DNA from: Epilithonimonas arachidiradicis
GTDB lineage: Bacteria; Bacteroidota; Bacteroidia; Flavobacteriales; Weeksellaceae
Direction: 5' to 3'
Assembly (NCBI RefSeq): GCF_003610695.1
Contig: NZ_RAQH01000007.1
Coordinates: 62,001-126,000 of the forward strand
Length of the DNA stretch: 64,000 nt
The translations under genes were made by a program, and so were the position numbers. Shown here piece by piece: positions 8,989-16,448 of the stretch; positions within the stretch are counted from its first letter, which is position 1; each line of letters begins with the position of its first letter. The notes under the pieces are model-generated. The model had not been told where the DNA came from and made no database searches. It saw only the letters and a list, made by a program, of their open reading frames with translations.

Positions 8989-10134
8989 CTATTGAGTTAA
9001 AAAGCCGGAAGCCCTTCCAAGGCTTTTAGCACCAAAACGGTCTTTCATTTTATCCATTGCCTGATATAATGAGATCAGCTCTTCGGTATCTTCAAAAAGA
9101 TCCATCTGATGACTTCCGTGCACCAGTCCTGTAAACCTGACCCCGACCAAACGAATTCTCATTCTTCGGGTATATACTTTTTTAAAAAGCTCAAGGACAT
9201 ATTTCAGCAAGGTATGGTCTGCTGAGGTATACGGAACTTTGCATTGTTTTGTTTCCGTATCAAAGTTGGCATACCTGATTCTTACAGAAACCGTTGAGGT
9301 CAGCCATTTCTCATGTCTCAGCTGGTAGCATAGCTGTTCCACCATCCCGGAAAGAATGCTTCTGATATTCTGAACATCGATGGTATCTTCAGCAAAAGTC
9401 GTTTCAGTAGAAATCGATTTCCGCTCCGAATACTGAACTACAGGATTCAGGTCAATTCCATTGGCTTTCTTCCAGAGTTCCGTTCCGTTCTTGCCAATCA
9501 ATTCCTGAAGAACATCCACAGGCATCTTGGACAAAGTTTCAATCTTTCTAACACCTAATCTTGAGAGCAGTTCAAAAGTCACATCGCCCACCATGGGAAT
9601 CTTTCGTACGGATAAAGGATTTAAAAAAGGCTGTATAAATTGCGGTTTTAATTCTAATTTTCCGCTAGGCTTGGCTTCCCCGGTTCCGATCTTTGAAACG
9701 GTTTTATTGGTTGACAATGCAAAACTAATAGGCAAGCCTGTGTTTTTTCTTACAGCTTCTGCAATTTCTGATGTCCATTGATAGCAGCCGAAGAACTTAT
9801 CCATTCCGGACAGATCCAAATAAAATTCATCTACGCTTGCTTTTTCCATAACAGGAACTTTTTCCTGGATAATTTCAGTCACCAAATGTGACATTTTGGA
9901 ATAATACTCCATATCACCTTTGATGACCTGCGCTTCGGGGCATAAACGCAAAGCCATCCTTAAAGGCATGGCAGAACGGACACCGAATTTCCTAGCTTCA
10001 TACGAGCAGGATGCCACCACACCACGATCCCCGCCACCTATGATAACAGGCTGTTTCTCCAATACAGAGTCTCTTAGCCGTTCACAGGAAACAAAGAAGG
10101 TATCCAGATCCATATGTGCAATTGCTCTTTCCAT
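8989..10134 (-). CDS. dinB: Y-family DNA polymerase (DinB/Pol IV type)
   Basis: A 381-residue Y-family polymerase. Acidic catalytic residues are in MDLDTFF (D9, D11) and SVDEFYLD (D102, E103). Then come a helix-hairpin-helix thumb (VRKIPMVGDVTFELLSRLG) and a little-finger domain. Unlike ImuB, it keeps the active-site acids, so it should be catalytically competent. QMDLF near residues 343-347 fits a sliding-clamp-binding motif. It is the first gene of the cassette with the DnaE2-like gene and is divergent from the S24 repressor across a 61-bp operator region. A -7 box lies only a few bases before its ATG. Confidence 0.9.
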   Translation of the reverse strand: MERAIAHMDLDTFFVSCERLRDSVLEKQPVIIGGGDRGVVASCSYEARKFGVRSAMPLRMALRLCPEAQVIKGDMEYYSKMSHLVTEIIQEKVPVMEKASVDEFYLDLSGMDKFFGCYQWTSEIAEAVRKNTGLPISFALSTNKTVSKIGTGEAKPSGKLELKPQFIQPFLNPLSVRKIPMVGDVTFELLSRLGVRKIETLSKMPVDVLQELIGKNGTELWKKANGIDLNPVVQYSERKSISTETTFAEDTIDVQNIRSILSGMVEQLCYQLRHEKWLTSTVSVRIRYANFDTETKQCKVPYTSADHTLLKYVLELFKKVYTRRMRIRLVGVRFTGLVHGSHQMDLFEDTEELISLYQAMDKMKDRFGAKSLGRASGFLTQ

Positions 10135-10138
10135 TTGA

Positions 10139-10196
10139 CAAAATTATTACGATTTGTAGCAAAAAATTGTATATTTGTTGCTATAATTTATAGCAA
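10139..10196. promoter_or_regulatory. Shared operator and divergent promoters of the SOS cassette
   Basis: A perfect 9-bp inverted repeat around one central base, TTGCTATAATTTATAGCAA, lies at 10178-10196 and reaches the ATG of the repressor gene. A further half-site TAGCAA is at 10157-10162, facing TTGCTA at 10178-10183. A plus -7 box TATATTTG is at 10170-10177. A minus -7 box TAATTTTG is at 10146-10139. A dimeric LexA-like repressor bound here would shut both directions. Confidence 0.65.
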
Positions 10197-10972
10197 TGTC
10201 AATTTTATCAGAAAACATGCGGTATTTAAGAGGTAAGCTTAATCTCTCACAACAAAAGGTAGCTGATGATCTCTTAATCACCAGAGGCAGATACGGTAAA
10301 TATGAAGATGATGCCGCATCACCTCCCAATGAGATCTTAATCAAAATCTCAAAATATTATAATGTCAGCATCGATTTACTTCTGACTATTAATCTCAGCA
10401 AATATTCTATCGATGAGATTATGGAATTGCCGGACAACAGGATTGTGCTGCCCATCAGGGTCGATCATAATGGAAACGACCAGATCGAGATCATTCCACA
10501 CAAAGCTTCGATGGGATACTTGAACGGTTACGGCGATCCGGAATACATTGAAGGTCTTGATACGATCTCCTTACCCTTCTTAAAAGGCGGAAAGTTTAGG
10601 GCGTTTCCTGCTGACGGAGACTCAATGCCACCCTATAAGAACGGCACCTACATCGTAGGCAAATACGTTGAAAATCTTTCTGATCTGAAAACAGACCGGA
10701 CGTATGTTTTCATCACCACCAATGATGGGATCAGTTATAAAAGATTCCAGTTCCACGAAGCAGATGGAATTTGGGTGAAAGCAGACAATAGTTTCTACGA
10801 GCCTTATAAAATTCCATTACCTGACATTAAAGAGATCTGGGAATTTGCCTGTAGTATCAATACCATAGAATATGGAGCTGATGAATTTGCAGAACGCAAT
10901 ATTCAAAACTTCATCACAGAGATCAAGACCGATATCAGACAGATCAAGGAAAAAATGGGAGAGAAGAAATGA
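10196..10972 (+). CDS. XRE/S24 LexA-like repressor
   Basis: A 258-residue protein with an N-terminal XRE helix-turn-helix (LSQQKVADDLLITRGRYGKYE, about residues 18-38) and a C-terminal S24 peptidase fold. The Ser nucleophile is in DGDSMPPYKNG and the general-base Lys in ISYKRF. A plausible self-cleavage stretch is KASMGYLNGYGDPE, although the usual Ala-Gly reads Met-Gly. Proteins of this build repress divergent mutasome genes and cleave themselves with RecA after DNA damage. It is divergent from dinB-dnaE2 with a shared palindromic operator that overlaps its own start. Confidence 0.87.
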   Translation: MSILSENMRYLRGKLNLSQQKVADDLLITRGRYGKYEDDAASPPNEILIKISKYYNVSIDLLLTINLSKYSIDEIMELPDNRIVLPIRVDHNGNDQIEIIPHKASMGYLNGYGDPEYIEGLDTISLPFLKGGKFRAFPADGDSMPPYKNGTYIVGKYVENLSDLKTDRTYVFITTNDGISYKRFQFHEADGIWVKADNSFYEPYKIPLPDIKEIWEFACSINTIEYGADEFAERNIQNFITEIKTDIRQIKEKMGEKK

Positions 10973-10993
10973 ATTTATTTGAATTAGGGCGAA

Positions 10994-11453
10994 AAAAGTT
11001 ATTTAATACGATATTTAGCAGAAACTACAATGACTCAGCTTGAAGGATAGCAATGTTGATTTCAAATGTTGTGATATGCCAGAAGCTAACTCGCTTACGA
11101 TTGGAATAATGGCGGTTCTTGCACAGGAAGAACGTTTGCTGATAAGTAAGCGTACTATTGATGCATTGCAAGAACTCAAATCTAAAGGTGTAAAACTTGG
11201 CAATCCTAAAAATCTAACTCCAGAAGCCAGAAAGATGGGAAGCGAGGCAATGAGGTTGAAGGCTTTACAAAATGAGAACAATCGCAAAGCAACCGCTCTC
11301 ATCGTTTCATTACGAAATGCAGGCAATAGCTACAACAAAATAGCAGATGAACTCAATAAAAGCGGTTTCAAAACTAGCAGAGGTTGTGAGTTTAACTCAT
11401 CTCAGGTTTTAGTATTATATGATAGATTCTTGGAAACTCAAATAGGGGTTTAA
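10994..11453 (+). pseudogene. Serine recombinase, 5'-truncated and frameshifted
   Basis: From TTG 11040 the frame gives 137 residues (KDSNVDFKCCDMPEANSLT ... ISKRTIDALQ ... LGNPKNLTPEARK), the end of the resolvase domain plus a C-terminal HTH (NSYNKIADELNKSGFKT). In another frame upstream (from about 10994) IFSRNYNDSA resembles the preceding LSRNxxFIxxL, so one frameshift near 11036 is likely. The catalytic N-terminus is gone. It begins right after the S24 repressor gene and may mark an old mobile-element boundary. The stretch 11454-11716 holds nothing I can identify. Confidence 0.65.
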
Positions 11454-11716
11454 AATCTTTTCAAACTTTAACAGCAAAGGGATAACCCCATTTGAAGAAC
11501 AAACGGTCTACATCCCATTAAAAAGTGCTAAATTCCGGATGTAAATTTATTTTAAAAATCACTCAAAACACCTATGGATAAGTGAATTTTCGCTGATACG
11601 AAATTTTTATGAGAACAGTCTTTGTTATTTCAATAGTACATTTCTTCTTAAAAATAATAAAACTATCGAAACTTAATTGCCTTCTAATTACTATCCTACA
11701 AGTTAATATTTTTCTA

Positions 11717-11724
11717 TATCTTTG
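11717..11724 (+). promoter_or_regulatory. -7 box upstream of the cobalamin riboswitch
   Basis: TATCTTTG fits TAnnTTTG and places the RNA start just before the riboswitch. No convincing -33 box is seen at the usual distance. Confidence 0.4.
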
Positions 11725-11732
11725 CGCAAATC

Positions 11733-11935
11733 TGGTGAGCCGTAAAAAGCACTTAAAAGGGAATCCGGTGAAAATCCGGAACAGACCCGCTGCTGTAAGC
11801 TTCACATCAAAAGTTTTTGAAGATAATATCCACTGTCCGCCTTGGCGCGATGGGAAGGATTTCAAAAATGAAGTAAGTCAGAAGACCTGCCAGAAGTTTA
11901 ACGTTTGACGCTTTCGTGGAATAAAGCTTAGGACA
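11733..11935 (+). promoter_or_regulatory. Cobalamin riboswitch
   Basis: Hallmarks of the B12-sensing RNA occur in order: GAGCCGTAAAAAGCAC, GGGAATCCGGTGAAAATCC, the conserved core GACCCGCTGCTGTAAGC, TCCACTG, GGGAAGG, and the 3' B12-box portion AAGTCAGAAGACCTGCC (to about 11893). It lies in the leader of the TonB receptor gene. Vitamin B12 binding should lower expression of the whole uptake operon. The 3' boundary is approximate because the kissing-loop partner is not resolved by eye. Confidence 0.93.
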
Positions 11936-11985
11936 ACAATGATTCTGTGCAGGTTTTGCTGTGCTTTGTCATTGCTTTCTTACCT

Positions 11986-12020
11986 CCATTAGCGTCATCA
12001 TTATTCGACAGAGCTAATGG
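11986..12020 (+). promoter_or_regulatory. Start-codon-sequestering hairpin of the B12 operon
   Basis: CCATTAGC (11986-11993) pairs perfectly with GCTAATGG (12013-12020), and the second arm contains the ATG of the receptor gene (12017-12019). The loop is 19 nt. No T-run is present, so control at translation initiation is more likely than termination. Confidence 0.55.
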
Positions 12021-14062
12021 TGACACAATTTACTTTCCGGGTTTACAAAGCCGTTGTTACAATATTTGTTACAACTTCATCTTTATGTTTTTCTCAGTCA
12101 AAAAAAGATACTATCCGGGAAACAGAGATAGTTCCCGTCAATGTTTACAAAAAGAATTTTAAAGAAATTTTGCCTGCACAGACGCTCTCCGGGGAAGAAC
12201 TGGAAAGACTTAACAGTCATTCTGTTGCCGATGCTTTACGGTATTTTTCCGGCGTTCAGATTAAGGATTATGGAGGAATTGGCGGACTAAAAACCATTAA
12301 TATCCGAAGTATGGGCAGTCAGCACGTCGGTGTTTTTTATGACGGAATCCAGCTCGGCAATGCACAAAACGGAGTCGTTGATTTGGGACGTTTTTCTCTC
12401 GATGATATGGAAGAAATTTCGCTCTATAATGGACAGAAAAGCGAGATATTCCAGCCTGCAAAAGATTTCGGCTCTTCCGGTTCGATTTATTTACAGCCTA
12501 AAGTTCCTGCTTTCAATGCGAACCGAAAAACCAATCTCACACTAAGAATCAAAAATGCTTCGATCCAACTCTTCAATCCGTCTTTCCGGCTGGAGCAAAA
12601 GATTTCTGAAAATATTTCGGCAAGCGTCAGTTCAGAGTATATTGAAAGTGACGGAGTTTATAAATATAGATACTTTAAGAAATACCCTGACGGAGAAATC
12701 GCAAATGACACGATTGCCAAAAGATTCGACTCTGATATCAGAGCCAAACGTTTTGAAACCGCATTTTACGGAAATCTGAAAAACGGCAGCTGGAACATTC
12801 GTGGTTACGGATATATCTCTGACCGCGGGATTCCTGCACCTATTGTTAATAACGGATTCGGAGAAAAAGGACAACGAATGGCGGACGAGAATTATTTTAT
12901 TCAGGCTAATTTTATAAAAAAGCTGTTTCCAAAATTAGAAACACAGCTTAAAGCGAAATTTGCTTACGATTATACCCATTTTATGGATACAGTTAAGAGC
13001 ACAAGAGTTTTGCGGGTAGATAATTCTTATATCCAACGAGAAGTTTATTTGTCGTCTTCCAACCTCTATTCTATTACTCCGAATTGGGATTTTAGTGCCA
13101 ATGCAGATTTGCAGTATAACAATCTGGATGCTTTTGGAAATGGAATTAATAATTATTCTTTTTACAATTTTTCTTTTCCTGTGAGATATAGCTCTTTGTT
13201 TTCTTTTGCAACGACTTATCAATGGGGAAGATTAAAATTTTTGGGAAGCATTCTGGGTACTTTCGTCCGGGAAGAAGTAAAAATGAATACCAAATCTCCC
13301 GATAAAAATGAATGGACACCAGCAGTTTTTTTAAGTTATCAGTTTTCCAAAGACTTTACCCTAAGGGCATTCTATAAAAATATGTTCCGAATGCCTACCT
13401 TCAATGATCTGTACTACACAATAATCGGAAACACCGCCCTGAAACCGGAATATGCCAAACAATATAATCTTGGTTTTACTTATCAGAAATTTTACCAGAA
13501 TCAGGTCTTCCAGTCTTTTTACATCAAAGTTGATGGCTATTTCAACAAAGTCAAGGACAAGATTATTGCTGCGCCAAACGGAAGTATGTTCCGATGGACG
13601 ATGATAAATCTGGGACAGGTAGAGATTATCGGAACCGATGTCAATCTGCAGGCAGATTTGAATTTTGGTAACGTAAATCTAAGACCTTTGCTGAGTTATA
13701 CTTACCAAAATGCGCGGGATTTCACAGACAGGGGCGAATCCTATTTTGGAAATCAGATTCCTTATACGCCTTGGCATTCCGGGACTTTCTCATTGATGTC
13801 GGATTATAAGGATTGGTCTTTTAATTACAGCTTTGTTTATGTTGGAGAGCGTTATGATGTTAATCAGAATAATATCGCTGTCAATTATGTCCAGCCTTGG
13901 TACACGCACGATTTATCGGTTCAGAAAAAAATCAACTGGAAGGATCATCAGTTTAAAGTCAGCCTAGAAGCCAATAATATTCTTAATCAATATTATGATG
14001 TGGTACTGAATTATCCGATGCCGGGAAGAAATTTTAAACTCATCGTCAATTTTAATTTATGA
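12017..14062 (+). CDS. btuB: TonB-dependent cobalamin receptor (BtuB-like)
   Basis: A 681-residue outer-membrane receptor with an N-terminal signal (VTIFVTTSSLCFSQ). A plug domain follows at about 45-160: VADALRYFSGVQIKDYGGIGGLKTINIRSMG is the standard plug signature. The beta-barrel then ends in aromatic-terminated strands (NFKLIVNFNL). The B12 riboswitch in the leader assigns cobalamin as the likely cargo. It carries B12 across the outer membrane with TonB energy. Its stop overlaps the next start (ATGA at 14059), so it is translationally coupled to a BtuG-like lipoprotein gene. Confidence 0.88.
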   Translation: MVTQFTFRVYKAVVTIFVTTSSLCFSQSKKDTIRETEIVPVNVYKKNFKEILPAQTLSGEELERLNSHSVADALRYFSGVQIKDYGGIGGLKTINIRSMGSQHVGVFYDGIQLGNAQNGVVDLGRFSLDDMEEISLYNGQKSEIFQPAKDFGSSGSIYLQPKVPAFNANRKTNLTLRIKNASIQLFNPSFRLEQKISENISASVSSEYIESDGVYKYRYFKKYPDGEIANDTIAKRFDSDIRAKRFETAFYGNLKNGSWNIRGYGYISDRGIPAPIVNNGFGEKGQRMADENYFIQANFIKKLFPKLETQLKAKFAYDYTHFMDTVKSTRVLRVDNSYIQREVYLSSSNLYSITPNWDFSANADLQYNNLDAFGNGINNYSFYNFSFPVRYSSLFSFATTYQWGRLKFLGSILGTFVREEVKMNTKSPDKNEWTPAVFLSYQFSKDFTLRAFYKNMFRMPTFNDLYYTIIGNTALKPEYAKQYNLGFTYQKFYQNQVFQSFYIKVDGYFNKVKDKIIAAPNGSMFRWTMINLGQVEIIGTDVNLQADLNFGNVNLRPLLSYTYQNARDFTDRGESYFGNQIPYTPWHSGTFSLMSDYKDWSFNYSFVYVGERYDVNQNNIAVNYVQPWYTHDLSVQKKINWKDHQFKVSLEANNILNQYYDVVLNYPMPGRNFKLIVNFNL

Positions 14063-15195
14063 AAAAAATGAAACCCATTATAGCATTGTTGGTTTTAGTC
14101 TTTCTGGTTTCGTGCCGGACGGATGACATCATTCCGAGAGAAGAAATCGTTCCTGGACTTGCTCCGCCAGAAAATACGGCGATTAAAGGTTTTTATCTTC
14201 TGAACGAAGGCAATATGGGAACCAACAAATGTACGCTGGATTTCTTCGATTACACCACAGGAACTTATCATAGGAATATTTACGCAGAAATCAATCCGGA
14301 AGTTGTAAAAGAACTTGGCGACGTAGGTAACGACATCAAAATCTACGGAAGCAAAATGTATGTAGTCGTGAATGTTTCCAATAAAATTGAAGTTCTGGAT
14401 GCAAAAACAGCCAAAAGAATCAAGACCATCCAGCTTCAAAACTGCCGCTATCTCACTTTCAAAAACGGAAAAATATACGCAAGCAGCTATGCCGGACCTG
14501 TGGTTCTCGACCCGAATGCACCCATTGGAAAGGTTGCGGAAATCGATACACTTTCACTTTCTATTCAGAGAGAAGTTACTGTTGGTTATCAACCGGAAGA
14601 AATGCAGATTATCGGGAATAATCTTTACGTTGCCAACTCCGGGGGTTACCGTTTCCCGAATTACGACAGAACGGTTTCTGTGGTTAATTTGAACACCTTT
14701 ACGGAAACCAAAAAAATTGATGTGGCAATCAATCTTCATCACATTGCCAAAGACGATTACGGAAATTTGTATGTAAGTTCCAGAGGTGATTATTATACCA
14801 TTCCATCAAGTTTATTTTTGGTTGACCCGGTTTCGGGCACGGTAAAAAAAGATTTCCACGTTGCAGTTAGTGAAATGACGATTGTAAATGACAAGCTTTA
14901 TTTCTATGGCAACGAATTCAATTACAACACACACGCCTATACCAAATCCTTCGGAATAATCGATGTAAAAACCGAACAGATTATTTCCAGTAAAATTATT
15001 GATCAGGAATATGTGGATGCCATTAAAACGCCTTACGGAATCGTTGTGAATCCGATTACAGAAGACATTTACCTCACTGATGCTCGGAATTATGTTTCCA
15101 CAGGATTTGTGTATTGCTTCGATAAAAACGGAAAATTCAAATGGAAAACAGAAGGTGGGAATATTCCTGCGCATTTCGTTTTTCTTTATAAATAA
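14059..15195 (+). CDS. Surface lipoprotein with YncE-like propeller (BtuG-like)
   Basis: A 378-residue lipoprotein: signal with lipobox LVFLVSC, mature Cys near residue 19. The body shows repeated propeller strands such as IKIYGSKMYVVVNVSNKIEVLDAKTAK, NNLYVANSGG and GNLYVSSRGD, typical of YncE/DUF5074 seven-bladed propellers. In Bacteroides, BtuG, a lipoprotein propeller, caps BtuB and captures B12 with extreme affinity. Position directly after a riboswitch-controlled BtuB suggests the same role here. The equivalence is inferred from fold and synteny, not from visible binding residues. Confidence 0.75.
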   Translation: MKKMKPIIALLVLVFLVSCRTDDIIPREEIVPGLAPPENTAIKGFYLLNEGNMGTNKCTLDFFDYTTGTYHRNIYAEINPEVVKELGDVGNDIKIYGSKMYVVVNVSNKIEVLDAKTAKRIKTIQLQNCRYLTFKNGKIYASSYAGPVVLDPNAPIGKVAEIDTLSLSIQREVTVGYQPEEMQIIGNNLYVANSGGYRFPNYDRTVSVVNLNTFTETKKIDVAINLHHIAKDDYGNLYVSSRGDYYTIPSSLFLVDPVSGTVKKDFHVAVSEMTIVNDKLYFYGNEFNYNTHAYTKSFGIIDVKTEQIISSKIIDQEYVDAIKTPYGIVVNPITEDIYLTDARNYVSTGFVYCFDKNGKFKWKTEGGNIPAHFVFLYK

Positions 15196-15207
15196 ACCGA
15201 TATAAAA

Positions 15208-16413
15208 ATGAAAAAACCTAACATTTTAAACTTCGTATTGTTCTCATTCCTTTTTCTGGGAATAATTGCCTGCAAAAACGATAGAGACGAAGATATTAAC
15301 GCCGGAGCGTCAACTGAGGTTCTAAAAGATTCTTACAGCATTGACCGGTTCAAAATTCTCAATATTACACCTAATATTTCTGGAAAGGCAAAACTAACCT
15401 GGACAATTAAAGATTCTGCAACTTCCGGAAATAATACATTAGAATTTATTAGTCCTTATGCAAAAACCTATCCTCTGACCTTAAAAGTAGAAGCTAACGG
15501 AACAACGACAACTTATACTTCAAAGATTATCGTTAACAGAGAATCAGTTTCTTATAGTAAATACATTTCCAATGTTTTCGATTTTCGTCCTGCCGTTGGA
15601 CAATTTATGAATGAGATTCCTGAATATTCTGCCGGAAACACATTAGAACAAATGATTCAGAAAGCGAAGCAATCCTTGGTTGGTTCTAATTCCACAATGA
15701 TTTCTTTAGGCGGTTTCGGCGGTTATGTAGTTTTCGGGTTTGACCATACCATTCCGAATATGAATGGCAAAGATTTCAAAATCCTCGGAAATGCGTTTTG
15801 GGCAGACAATGCATCTCAGGAAAGATACGGTTCTTGTGAGCCCGGAATTATTATGGTGGCTTACGACAAAAATAAAAACGGAAAACCTGATGATGACGAA
15901 TGGTATGAGATTGCTGGCAGCGAATATTTTAAAAATACCACTGTAAAGAATTACAATATAACTTACTTCAAGCCTGATGAAAACAAGCCACCTGTTCCCG
16001 GAACAGAGTTCTGGCAGACGGATATAGAATACATCAAATGGCAGGATAATCTCGGGAATTCGGGTTATAAAACAAAAAATACATTTCACGTCCAAAGCTA
16101 TTATCCATTATGGTTTTCAAATGCATCATACAGTTTTACGGGAACAAAGCTTGCCGATAATTTTTACGACCAAAGTGGAACAGGAAATTACTGGGTAGGA
16201 AAATCCTATGAATTCGGATATGCGGACAACGCTCCTAATAATGATGAAGCCTCCAATATCGATATTTCCTGGGCAGTAGATAAAAACGGAAATTATGTAA
16301 AACTCCCCGGAATCGATTTCGTAAAGGTTTATACCGGAATCAATCAGGAAGCGGGTTGGCTTGGCGAAGTTTCTACGGAAGTTGCCGGGGCTTACGATTT
16401 ATATTTAAAATAA
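15208..16413 (+). CDS. PKD-like surface lipoprotein of the B12 locus
   Basis: A 401-residue lipoprotein with lipobox LGIIAC (Cys near 22). Residues about 40-115 form a PKD/Ig-like beta domain (GKAKLTWTIKDSATSGNN). The remainder is a larger beta-rich domain with a calcium-loop-like stretch DKNKNGKPDDDEW and the conserved segment MISLGGFGGYVVFGFDH. Such proteins commonly accompany cobalamin TonB loci in Bacteroidetes and probably act outside the outer membrane. Ligand binding is unproven. It lies 12 nt after the propeller lipoprotein gene, in the same operon. Confidence 0.65.
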   Translation: MKKPNILNFVLFSFLFLGIIACKNDRDEDINAGASTEVLKDSYSIDRFKILNITPNISGKAKLTWTIKDSATSGNNTLEFISPYAKTYPLTLKVEANGTTTTYTSKIIVNRESVSYSKYISNVFDFRPAVGQFMNEIPEYSAGNTLEQMIQKAKQSLVGSNSTMISLGGFGGYVVFGFDHTIPNMNGKDFKILGNAFWADNASQERYGSCEPGIIMVAYDKNKNGKPDDDEWYEIAGSEYFKNTTVKNYNITYFKPDENKPPVPGTEFWQTDIEYIKWQDNLGNSGYKTKNTFHVQSYYPLWFSNASYSFTGTKLADNFYDQSGTGNYWVGKSYEFGYADNAPNNDEASNIDISWAVDKNGNYVKLPGIDFVKVYTGINQEAGWLGEVSTEVAGAYDLYLK

Positions 16414-16448
16414 CATTCAATAATAAAAATTCTTACAATCAATTAACA

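Noticed and set aside
404-11453. The two recombinase remnants as halves of one gene split by a 10-kb insertion
   Set aside because: The first resembles the Hin/Tn3 type (MKIxYxRxSTxDQ) and the second a different resolvase type (DMPEANSLT); they would not join into one protein.
11572-11908. Open frames on both strands over the cobalamin riboswitch
   Set aside because: They are explained by the conserved riboswitch RNA and show no family resemblance.
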